Source: Mageeibacillus sp. UBA3708 (lineage in GTDB: Bacteria > Bacillota > Clostridia > Saccharofermentanales > Saccharofermentanaceae). From it: DNA of 8,764 bases. The notes under the pieces are model-generated. The model was not told the DNA's origin. It did no database searches and worked only from the letters and a program-made list of their open reading frames with translations. Shown here piece after piece: positions 1 through 6,502 of this stretch; within the stretch, counting starts at the first letter, position 1, and every line of letters begins with the position of its first letter. The stretch lies in NCBI GenBank assembly GCA_002371375.1, contig DFIB01000244.1:1-8764 (forward strand), given 5' to 3'. The translations under genes and the position numbers were made by a program.

Positions 1-1149
1 TTTAAGAAAGTACAGCTCAAGCTGAAAGATAATGACGAGATCTTCCTTATGGGTCTTGGTATCTCTCATCTCATGCCGGCGCAGATGCGCAACCTCATTC
101 TCGTGCGCCCGATCAGCCCGGAGAACAAGGCAAGAGAACTTATCAATTCCGCCATGAACTACGGGATCAAGTCAGGTCTTACTGCCATCTGCATGAAAGT
201 GGAATCGACATTCCTGCTTCCCGGCGACGCCGTGATCGGAAGTCATCTGGCTTCCGACGGTACTGTCGCAGCAGCTTCGGCAGGTGCGGCAGCGGCAGCT
301 GCTGATTCTTACACGCCTTTCGGCGATCCTGCAGCATCATCTCCCCGCAGGAGAAATGACGGATACGAGCCATCTTCGTCAGATACAAGACCGTTCAATC
401 CCAAGAGCGAGCCTGATTATTATGATAATGACGATGACGGTTATGATGACGGTGATGAGTACGAGGATGATTACGATTACGGATATGAGGATCCTTCCAA
501 GAAGGCCGGCAACAAAGACCGTAACCGCAAGATCGCAGCTTTTGTCATACCTCTTGTAATCTTCCTTATCAGTGTGATCATCGGCTTCGGCGTAATGTTC
601 CTTATATTCAATCTCAAGGACCTCATTAAGGGAACACCCGAGACAACTGCAACGACCGTAAGCAACCTTGTTTATTACGTTACAGAGGACGGCACTCCCG
701 TGTTCAGTCAGGAGGACGTCAACAGTGCACTTGTAGCATCACTTAACAGAGGTGATCCGGTTACTGTCGTTGCACAGGGACAACTGTTCAGTTCTATCAC
801 GCTTTCCAACGGTCTGTCCGGATATATCCAAAACGATAAGATAAACATTATGGATCCTACTGCGGGTGAGTCTTCTTCGATCTTTGAGACAGACCCGACA
901 ACAGTGTCTACTGAAGATACGCTTCCGGAACAGTCTGATGATACGACAGCTTCTTCAAGCTCAATCCATACAACGGAGATGGTGCCTCAGGCTACCGAGG
1001 CGACCAGGAGAAATACTCCGACACCGAAGCCGACACCAACTTCCGCTCCTGCCGAGACTACGCCTCAGCCTGTAGAGACTACGCCGACACCTGCCGATCC
1101 GACTGAGACTCCTCAGCCTCAGCCCGATCCTCAGCCTGACGAAGAATAA
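1..1149 (+). CDS. PP2C-like (probably inactive) membrane protein with SH3-like outer domain, 5' end missing
   Basis: The frame is open from the first base, so the N-terminus lies outside the window; 382 codons are visible. Codons 1-68 match the end of a PP2C-type Ser/Thr phosphatase domain in layout: a strand corresponding to the usual LLCSDGL (here FLMGLGI, codons 15-21), a helix, then the strand that normally carries DNIT (here SGLT, codons 58-61). Both metal-binding Asp positions are replaced, so catalysis is unlikely. There follow an Ala-rich stretch (90-101), a very acidic Asp/Glu/Tyr linker (138-164), a basic stop (KDRNRK), one membrane helix (178-205), a bacterial SH3-like domain (about 221-284) and a Ser/Thr then Thr/Pro tail (316-382) that looks wall-spanning. 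This layout suggests a cytoplasmic pseudoenzyme domain tied to a cell-wall-facing domain, by analogy with PASTA kinase signalling. The PP2C assignment rests on pattern only; the membrane topology is firm. Confidence 0.7.
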   Translation, partial: FKKVQLKLKDNDEIFLMGLGISHLMPAQMRNLILVRPISPENKARELINSAMNYGIKSGLTAICMKVESTFLLPGDAVIGSHLASDGTVAAASAGAAAAAADSYTPFGDPAASSPRRRNDGYEPSSSDTRPFNPKSEPDYYDNDDDGYDDGDEYEDDYDYGYEDPSKKAGNKDRNRKIAAFVIPLVIFLISVIIGFGVMFLIFNLKDLIKGTPETTATTVSNLVYYVTEDGTPVFSQEDVNSALVASLNRGDPVTVVAQGQLFSSITLSNGLSGYIQNDKINIMDPTAGESSSIFETDPTTVSTEDTLPEQSDDTTASSSSIHTTEMVPQATEATRRNTPTPKPTPTSAPAETTPQPVETTPTPADPTETPQPQPDPQPDEE

Positions 1150-1178
1150 AATAATAAGCTTAATAAGTTAAGTATAGA

Positions 1179-1209
1179 GACTGTCCCGGATCCTAGGGGC
1201 AGTCTTTTT
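1179..1209 (+). terminator. Intrinsic terminator of the PP2C-like gene
   Basis: Arms GACTGTCCC (1179-1187) and GGGGCAGTC (1196-1204) pair over 9 bp with one G-T wobble and an 8-nt loop, and are followed at once by TTTTT (1205-1209). It lies 30 nt after the TAA stop of the upstream gene. Confidence 0.88.
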
Positions 1210-1251
1210 ATGCCAGCAGCTGACTTGCTCGACCACTGCCGGTAATCTGCT

Positions 1252-1484
1252 CCGGAATTCTCCTCTCCTGTAACGCCACCGGCGTTCTTTTGCGGAGAAT
1301 CTTGCTATGATCTTGCCGGAATTCTCCTCTCCTGTAACGCCACTGGCGTTCTTTTGCGGAGAATCTTGCTATGATCTTGCCGAAATTCTCCTCTCCTGTA
1401 ACGCCACTGGCGTTCTTTTGCGGAGAATCTTGCCGTGATCCTGCCGGAATTCTCCTCTCCTGTAACGCCACTGGCGTTCTTTTG
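1252..1484. repeat. Four tandem copies of a 64-nt hairpin-bearing unit
   Basis: Copies begin at 1252, 1316, 1380 and 1444, each with CCGGAATTC or CCGAAATTC, so the period is exactly 64 nt. Copies 1-3 are full length; copy 4 matches for 41 nt and then diverges. Only a few substitutions separate the copies (hairpin loop ACC in copy 1 and ACT in the others; changes near 1383 and in the tail of copy 3). Each unit has an inner perfect stem AACGCC/GGCGTT with a 3-nt loop followed by CTTTTG, and outer arms ATTCTCC and GGAGAAT that can enclose the inner stem. The block sits between two convergent genes. All parts of the unit are conserved, so it is not a spacer-containing array. Its function is unknown; read on the plus strand, each hairpin plus T4 resembles a weak terminator. 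Confidence 0.95.
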
Positions 1485-1727
1485 GTGTTTTTGCGGCCAG
1501 CATGATTCCATTTGTGGGGAAAGGTAATTGAAAAGGAGCATAAGATCCTTAAAGTTTAATTTGCTACAACAAACGAAAAGGATTAAACATATGCTCCTAG
1601 ACCTCAATAATACTAAGATTAACATCAAATGCCAACAGTATAGTTGTTCAAAATTCAGATATGAGAAAAATAATACCGAACTATGGCTGGATTTCTGTAG
1701 CACACAGGAAACTGCCAAAGTGTGCTT
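1485..1727. other. AT-rich intergenic stretch, possible decayed insertion
   Basis: This segment is about 70% A+T where I counted (1561-1680), clearly richer than its neighbours. It contains the inverted repeat at 1535-1597. A plus-strand frame opening at ATG 1591, with an AAAGG at 1577-1580 upstream, reads through a Cys-containing stretch ending VCFQYCGERTVDIHD near 1768. This recalls the N-terminal zinc-finger region of ISL3-type transposases (CPxCGxRT...HD), though the Cys spacing is one residue too long. The rest of that frame is antisense to the PAS gene. It may be a remnant of an insertion that cut off the neighbouring minus-strand gene. No confident gene is present. Confidence 0.3.
1535..1597 (-). 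terminator. Long imperfect inverted repeat, possible terminator of the PAS gene
   Basis: Outer arms GGAGCATA (1535-1542) and TATGCTCC (1590-1597) are perfectly complementary over 8 bp, and inner arms GTTTAAT (1554-1560) and ATTAAAC (1582-1588) over 7 bp, with an 11-nt bulge on one side. On the minus strand the outer arm is followed by TTTT, which fits a terminator about 130 nt beyond the PAS gene stop. A competing pair, ATCCTT (1545-1550) with AAGGAT (1578-1583), would exclude the inner stem. It could also belong to a mobile-element end. Confidence 0.4.
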
Positions 1728-2429
1728 TCAGTATTGTGGAGAGAGAACTGTAGATATCCACGATTTGGTGATGAACATAAGGCCGAAAATGGCAGCCGTC
1801 AGAATGCCGTCGGTAACGAGAGTTCTTTTGATATCCGATCCTTTACCCAGACCGAAGTCTGATACTGTAAGCGAAGTGTATTTCAATGCAAAAAGTGTTC
1901 CCACCACGCCGACGAACTCTAATAAGATCGTAATGATCGCAGAGCGAAACGGATGACCGAGATGATCCCACAACGCCACAACAAGATTGTTCGCCGACAC
2001 GATAACTACCATGGCAACGAGGATCTTGACAGCATCGTTATATCTTATCTGTATCTCATGCTCGTTCGTGATATCTGAGAATTGAAGTATCACACCCAGC
2101 TTCTCCTTGCCATCATCGCTGATGGCGAATGAGGAAGACATCTGAAAATACCGGATCTTTCCGTCCGGAGATGTGTATTTGATCTTACCTTTATGGGTCG
2201 TCTCTTTATCGTAGATACTGTCCAACACATACTGATGGAATTCGTCATTGATTCCGGAGACTTCGGATTCCATGAATTGAGCATACCTGATGCCTTCTGT
2301 CAGCTTGGGATCGTTCAGTATTTCTTTGCCGTGAGGATTGATATAGATGATCATGCCGGAAAGGTCGACCAGCAACAGGCCGTCAGTAATATCTCTTGTT
2401 ATTCTCTGAACCCAAGACCCGTTCCGCAT
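1728..2429 (-). CDS. PAS domain protein with C-terminal membrane helices, likely truncated PAS-CPBP fusion
   Basis: The 233-residue product starts at ATG 2429, fixed by AAGGAG 8 nt upstream. Residues ~10-122 form a PAS fold: an N-terminal helix, the GLLLVDLSGMIIYINP strand pair (17-32), and a final FQMSSSFAISDDG...GVILQFSDIT strand pair as in S-box PAS domains. There are then three hydrophobic stretches (134-154, 163-184, 205-222). The part around TVSDFGLGKGSDIKRTL (188-204) resembles the region before the catalytic core of CPBP-family intramembrane proteases. The protein ends at SPQY without the EExxxR or downstream His motifs of that family, and the DNA beyond the stop does not encode them in the same frame. 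It is probably a truncated sensor, membrane-anchored with its PAS in the cytoplasm. No kinase, GGDEF or HAMP is present. The PAS call is good; the CPBP link is tentative. Confidence 0.75.
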   Translation of the reverse strand: MRNGSWVQRITRDITDGLLLVDLSGMIIYINPHGKEILNDPKLTEGIRYAQFMESEVSGINDEFHQYVLDSIYDKETTHKGKIKYTSPDGKIRYFQMSSSFAISDDGKEKLGVILQFSDITNEHEIQIRYNDAVKILVAMVVIVSANNLVVALWDHLGHPFRSAIITILLEFVGVVGTLFALKYTSLTVSDFGLGKGSDIKRTLVTDGILTAAIFGLMFITKSWISTVLSPQY

Positions 2430-2467
2430 GAGATATGCTCCTTGTTAATCTGTAATCGATCTTGATT

Positions 2468-2473
2468 ATTATA
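2468..2473 (-). promoter_or_regulatory. Candidate -10 box of the PAS gene
   Basis: The minus strand reads TATAAT here, about 39 nt before the PAS start codon. No convincing -35 is seen 17 nt upstream. The divergent gap 2430-2611 is AT-rich, and on the plus strand TATTAT/TATAAA (2533-2543) could serve the surface-protein gene, again without a clear -35. Confidence 0.4.
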
Positions 2474-2599
2474 TCATTTCATTTCATAGTGCAGACAGGT
2501 GAGGTGTACCACAGGCTGCTGTTATATGATATTATTATATAAATAAACAGCTGATCAGGCATCTTCGGGGACAATGTCCTGCGGGGAGGCTTGTTGTAT

Positions 2600-2605
2600 G
2601 GAGGA
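2600..2605 (+). promoter_or_regulatory. Ribosome site fixing the surface-protein start
   Basis: GGAGGA lies 6 nt before ATG 2612. This favours that ATG over the in-frame TTG at 2591 and puts the signal peptide exactly at the N-terminus. Confidence 0.85.
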
Positions 2606-2611
2606 TCTGAT

Positions 2612-5600
2612 ATGAAGAGGAAGAAGATACTCGCGACAGTTTTGGCTATGGCAATGATAACAGGCAGTCTGCCAGTGACGGTCTTTGCAGAAGGGGAAGA
2701 TGCTGCTGACTCTGCACCGGCCCTGGAGATCGTGCAGGAAGAAGAGCCTCAAGAAGAGGAGCCTGATACGGAGGACGAAGAAGAAATCACCGCGGAAGAT
2801 GCGGCACCTCTGTATAACGACGGCAATGACGTTGTTACGGTAACTACGTCATCTATCGTAACGTATATAGAATGCAGCTGGTCCGAGACCGATAAGAAAG
2901 TCAAATCAACAGAAAAAACAAAAGTAAATATAACGCCTTTCCCCTCCAGCGAATCAGTTGCTCCGGGCTGGTATTATCTGAACAGCAATGTTACAGTGAA
3001 TGGACGTGTTATGCTTGAGGGCGATACTTATCTGATCCTTGGCGATGGTTACAAACTCGATGTTAATGGGCTTTATATTCCTTCAGGAAGCACACTTACG
3101 ATATACGGGCAGGCAGAGGGAACAGGTAAGATCTACTCACATCCGAACGGCGGAGGCGCGGGCATCGGCGGCTACTCCGGGCATGATAACGGCAATATCG
3201 TCATCCACGGCGGCGTCATCGAGGCTAAGGGCGATAACCATTGCGCGGGCATTGGCAGCAATGACGGCTGCACGGGAGGAGCAATCACGATTTACGGCGG
3301 CGATATAACGGCCATCGGCGGTAGCGACGGAGCGGCCATTGGCGGCGGACGCAACTGCAGCGGCGGTGTAATAACCATCTATGGCGGTACGATCACGGCA
3401 AATGGTCCTACTGATTCAGATTGTTGTGAGAATGGTTCCGGTATCGGTGGAGGTGACAGTGCTGACGGCGGTACTATCACGATCAACGGCGGTACGATCA
3501 CTGCCTACAGCAGAGACGGTGCAGGTATCGGCGGCGGCGATGACGGTGACGGCGGTACTATCACGATCAACGGAGGTACGGTCTATTCTTATCCTGTTAA
3601 TCAGGGGCAGGGTGCACGTATCGGCGGCGGAAGTGATGCAGCTCCGGGTACTATCGTTATCAATGGAGGAACGATAACGACCGAGAACAAATACGGTGCG
3701 GGCATCGGCGGCGGACGAAGGAACAAGGATGGTGGCAGTGTCACCATCAATGGCGGCGTTATAAGTGCAACCCTCAATTATAACGAGGAGTACGTAGGTA
3801 GTGGTATTGGTAATGGCGGTGGTGATGAGAATCATTCAGGGGCAACTGTTCCTGTTATATTGGATTACACGGATGCCACGAAGGATACGATCAGCATTAC
3901 TACAACATGTATCGGTAGCGCCCCTGGGAGGTCCAACGGCTCAGTAAAACTTAACAAAGGATTTCAAAATGAAAAGTATGTCTTTTACACCGAATCTTAC
4001 AACGGATCTGAAGGCAGTACCCGCCAAGAATACATGAGAAACAGTGCTCTCGTACCATGGGATGGCCTTGCACACACGTGGAAGACGCTTCAGGATATGA
4101 TGGATCAATGGTATAAATATAACAAAGATATAAAACTGGGCGATGATATTACGGCATTACCTGATGACAGGGATCTGTATACGCGTAATTCACAGTACTG
4201 GACACAGGAAGCAGTGATCGATCTTAATGGCCACAAGCTTGACAGGGGACTGACAGGTCAGGATGCCATCTCTAATGGATATGTTTTCCTTAATGAAGGT
4301 AAACTGACCATCAAGGATAGTGCAGGTGGCGGCGTCATTACCGGTGGCTGCACCAGCGGTAATGGCGGTGGTATCTATAATAGCGGTACGCTGATCATAG
4401 ACGGCGGATGTATCGAGGGTAACTATGCGTCAGGCCTCGGAGGCGGTATTTACAACAGCGGTACTTTAACTATAAAGGGCGGCACTATAACAGACAACAG
4501 TGCAGTTAATAGCGGCGGTGGTATCTATAACAGCGGTACCGTGAATCTCTCCGGTTCCCCGGTCATTACAGGCAATCACAGAGATACAACTGAAGAGAAT
4601 GTCGTTCTTACTAATAAGAAGATCAAGGTAACTGGTAATCTTGGCAGCAAGGCACTCATCGGTATAAGCCTCGCTGACGGATACAGCGGGGAACTTGTCA
4701 ATGAGGACGGGGTCATTGTTTTTACCAATGGGCTTAACGGTAAGGGTAATGTAACCAACTTCACAAGTGATGATCCCGGCGGAACGATCAGCCTTAATGC
4801 TTCCGGTGAGGCAGTCATAAATACCGTGACACTGGCCGGTTACACCATAAGCCTCGACGGAGATATCTGTGTCAACTACTATATGAGACTGCCTAACATT
4901 GTCATCTCACATCAGAGTACTGCATATATGAAGTTTACTGTCGGCTCCGGTGATCCTCAGACTGTGCTCGTCAAGGATGTCGACACCAAGAGGATCGGCG
5001 GTGATATTTACTTCATATTCAAGTGCAGAGTTCCTGCCAAGGACATGACAACAGAGATCAAAGCACAGCTGATCGACGGCGATAATAAAGGTGTGATTGA
5101 TACATTTAGGGTTAAGGATTACACCGATTATCTTTTCGCACATAAGGATGAATCACAATATGCGAACGCAGAACCGTTGGTAGTTGCTATGGTCAACTAT
5201 GGTGCTTATGCGCAGGAGTATTTCGGCGTGAATACCACAGACCTTGCGAATGAAGGTCATGCGTACAGCGAAGAAGTTATGGATGGTGTTAAGATTTCTG
5301 ACTCGTATAAGGGATATACGAGTACGCTTCCGGATACGATCAAATATGAAGGTTCATCATTGTCACTGAAGTCTGAGCTGACACTGTCTCTTTATTTCAG
5401 CAGTTCGGATGATCTGACATTTGACTGTGATGATGATACTCTGAAGATCGAGACTGTCGAGACGGACAAGTATACGGTGGCAAGGATCAGAGGCATCATG
5501 GCAAACGAGATCGGCGACAGCATCACTCTCAAGGTCAACGACGGTTCAGGCGAATACACCGTAACATATAATCCTCTGACGTACTGCTACAACGTTCTGA

Positions 5601-5686
5601 ACGGAAATTACGATGCAAAGCTTCAGAATGTTTGTAAAGCACTGTATCTGTACTATATGGCAGCAAAGTATTATTTCCCGTCATAA
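2612..5686 (+). CDS. Secreted glycine-rich beta-helix surface protein
   Basis: The product has 1024 residues. Residues 1-26 are a Sec signal peptide (MKRKK, hydrophobic core, cleavage after VFA), followed by a Glu/Asp-rich linker (27-65). Residues ~109-180 (GWYYLNSNVTVNGRVML...LTIYGQ) form the entry of a right-handed beta-helix common in Clostridia surface proteins. Residues 183-410 carry seven ~28-35-residue repeats of the type AGIGGG...GGTITINGGTITA plus a partial eighth. A second beta-helix (about 533-733) opens with VIDLNGHKLDRGL and includes three GGGIYNSGT repeats. From ~743 to the end comes a region I know from unnamed domains of gut Clostridia exoproteins: ISLDGDICVNYYMRL, VAMVNYGAYAQEYFG, then SLSLKSELTLSLYF and ALYLYYMAAKYYF. 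No LPXTG motif, SLH, dockerin, membrane anchor or catalytic motif is seen, so it is released or held non-covalently. Adhesion or polysaccharide binding is plausible but not shown. A hairpin follows the gene. Confidence 0.88.
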   Translation: MKRKKILATVLAMAMITGSLPVTVFAEGEDAADSAPALEIVQEEEPQEEEPDTEDEEEITAEDAAPLYNDGNDVVTVTTSSIVTYIECSWSETDKKVKSTEKTKVNITPFPSSESVAPGWYYLNSNVTVNGRVMLEGDTYLILGDGYKLDVNGLYIPSGSTLTIYGQAEGTGKIYSHPNGGGAGIGGYSGHDNGNIVIHGGVIEAKGDNHCAGIGSNDGCTGGAITIYGGDITAIGGSDGAAIGGGRNCSGGVITIYGGTITANGPTDSDCCENGSGIGGGDSADGGTITINGGTITAYSRDGAGIGGGDDGDGGTITINGGTVYSYPVNQGQGARIGGGSDAAPGTIVINGGTITTENKYGAGIGGGRRNKDGGSVTINGGVISATLNYNEEYVGSGIGNGGGDENHSGATVPVILDYTDATKDTISITTTCIGSAPGRSNGSVKLNKGFQNEKYVFYTESYNGSEGSTRQEYMRNSALVPWDGLAHTWKTLQDMMDQWYKYNKDIKLGDDITALPDDRDLYTRNSQYWTQEAVIDLNGHKLDRGLTGQDAISNGYVFLNEGKLTIKDSAGGGVITGGCTSGNGGGIYNSGTLIIDGGCIEGNYASGLGGGIYNSGTLTIKGGTITDNSAVNSGGGIYNSGTVNLSGSPVITGNHRDTTEENVVLTNKKIKVTGNLGSKALIGISLADGYSGELVNEDGVIVFTNGLNGKGNVTNFTSDDPGGTISLNASGEAVINTVTLAGYTISLDGDICVNYYMRLPNIVISHQSTAYMKFTVGSGDPQTVLVKDVDTKRIGGDIYFIFKCRVPAKDMTTEIKAQLIDGDNKGVIDTFRVKDYTDYLFAHKDESQYANAEPLVVAMVNYGAYAQEYFGVNTTDLANEGHAYSEEVMDGVKISDSYKGYTSTLPDTIKYEGSSLSLKSELTLSLYFSSSDDLTFDCDDDTLKIETVETDKYTVARIRGIMANEIGDSITLKVNDGSGEYTVTYNPLTYCYNVLNGNYDAKLQNVCKALYLYYMAAKYYFPS
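3158..3840 (+). repeat. In-gene repeats encoding AGIGGG/GGTITINGG rungs
   Basis: Seven full units and one partial unit, each beginning with AGIGG-like codons, lie within the surface-protein gene. Units differ in length (about 28-35 codons) and are mostly diverged, but the stretches 3463-3496 and 3547-3580 match at 33 of 34 bases and are spaced exactly 84 nt (28 codons) apart, indicating a recent duplication or gene conversion. Confidence 0.85.
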
Positions 5687-5699
5687 GATAAACGGGATC

Positions 5700-5726
5700 G
5701 GGGCTGTCACTTGAAGGGGCAGCCCC
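5700..5726 (+). terminator. Likely terminator hairpin after the surface-protein gene
   Basis: GGGGCTG (5700-5706) pairs perfectly with CAGCCCC (5720-5726), extendable by two pairs, starting 13 nt after the stop codon. What follows is ATATTAATTT rather than a clean T run, so it is a weaker intrinsic terminator. A second small hairpin, GCGGG/CCCGC, follows at 5740-5755. Confidence 0.65.
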
Positions 5727-5766
5727 ATATTAATTTACGGCGGGTCAGCTCCCGCAGCGAAGAATA

Positions 5767-5914
5767 ATGCAGAACGATAAGAATTATTTATTTGAGACAG
5801 AGCGTCCCGGAAAGGCGCTCATGGTAATGGCGCTTCCGACTATCGCCAGCCAGATGATCGTATTGATCTATAATCTTGCCGATACATGGTTTATCGGACG
5901 CACTGACGATGTCG
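5767..5914 (+). pseudogene. N-terminal fragment of a MATE-family multidrug transporter
   Basis: The first ~50 codons read MQNDKNYLFETERPGKALMV... and then ALPTIASQMIVLIYNLADTWFIGR, the typical first membrane helix and following loop of a MATE (Na+- or H+-coupled multidrug exporter) protein. Full MATE proteins have about 450 residues and 12 helices. Here the similarity ends near TDDVG (codon ~49), the frame continues with unrelated hydrophilic sequence, and it stops at 6016-6018. The start has only a weak GAAGA-type ribosome site. It is a broken gene, probably left by a deletion that joined it to the next remnant. Confidence 0.75.
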
Positions 5915-6315
5915 GAGACGTTTGCCAATATGCCACTGAAGAACATAAACATTTCCATGCTTGCGGATACTACGGATTGTATCTGTGGATGTCTGAGTCT
6001 CGCATGTATATGCGGTGATAATACTTATTTCCATTGGAGTGTTCTTATCATTTGGTTCTGCGCATCACGTTTTCTGCGGTGTGGCGGAATGGTTTTATGT
6101 CCGCATGGGGATGACGGAAGATGCCAGGAAAGCGGTGGTCAAGTTCTTCAAGGATACATCGATCACAATGATCGGCTGTTACATAGGGCTTATCGCAGTG
6201 GGCATGTATTGTTAATTATATTTCCGTCGCATTATTGCTATTGCCTCTGAGGATCAGCGGAGCGGGCAACTGGGCCGGAGCAGTAATGTTTACCGGTCTG
6301 ATGCTGCTTACATGA
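5909..6315 (+). pseudogene. Frameshifted remnant of an unrecognised membrane protein
   Basis: Reading from ATG 5909 gives MSETFANMPLKNINISMLADTTD and a Cys-rich hydrophobic stretch. From about 6000 the plausible sequence moves to the next frame (YAVIILISIGVFLSFGSA..., AEWFYVRMGMTEDARKAVVKFF, ITMIGCYIGLIAVGMYC, stop TAA 6213-6215). From about 6205 it moves again (NYISVALLLLPLRISGAGN..., stop TGA 6313-6315). Together the pieces make a coherent series of membrane helices with charged loops, which no single frame provides. I do not recognise the family. Two frame changes and the fusion with a MATE fragment suggest decay; sequencing error is an alternative. Confidence 0.5.
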
Positions 6316-6439
6316 TGGTGAGTTTAGGATGAGGCTTTTTCCACGGAAACAGTGAGGGCATGATGTGAGTATGTGGTATCAGGTAAGTCAGAGGCTGATG
6401 GCTAAGTACCTGACGGCTGCATCCTTTTGTACAGAACAT
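6316..6439. other. Intergenic stretch, no gene seen
   Basis: No convincing coding frame is found. It contains an inverted repeat TCAGGTA (6379-6385) / TACCTGA (6407-6413) with a 21-nt loop and no T run. It could be the decayed tail of the preceding remnant. Confidence 0.4.
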
Positions 6440-6470
6440 AAAAACAGGCAACCCGTTTCCAGACTGCCTG
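6440..6470 (-). terminator. Intrinsic terminator of the aspartokinase gene
   Basis: On the minus strand CAGGCAGTCTG pairs with CGGGTTGCCTG over 11 bp (three G-T wobbles) around a GAAA tetraloop, a stable GNRA loop, and is followed by TTTTT (6444-6440). It lies about 32 nt after the stop codon. Confidence 0.9.
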
Positions 6471-6502
6471 CAGATTAATTGATCATTATCAGACATGTGA
6501 TA

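Noticed and set aside
1252..1484. CRISPR-like array
   Set aside because: The whole 64-nt unit is conserved; there are no unique spacers and no cas genes in the window.
1305..1718. Minus-strand reading frame running from the AT-rich stretch into the repeats
   Set aside because: It starts only with TTG without a good ribosome site, matches no family I know, and its second half is the repeat block. It follows the PAS stop in the same frame but encodes nothing like the missing protease part.
1589..2442. Shared 10-mer ATATGCTCCT at 1589 and 2433 as flanking direct repeats of an element
   Set aside because: The copy at 2433 is simply the ribosome site of the PAS gene read in reverse; a 10-base match at this distance is likely chance.
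3416..3835. Long minus-strand frame inside the beta-helix gene
   Set aside because: It is antisense to the Gly-rich repeats, is low-complexity Thr/Ala/Asp sequence and lacks start signals.
6379..6413. Inverted repeat TCAGGTA/TACCTGA
   Set aside because: Only 7 bp around a long loop with no T run; not enough to call a terminator or operator.
6308..6496. Small minus-strand frame of 62 codons downstream of aspartokinase
   Set aside because: It overlaps the aspartokinase terminator and has no recognisable family.
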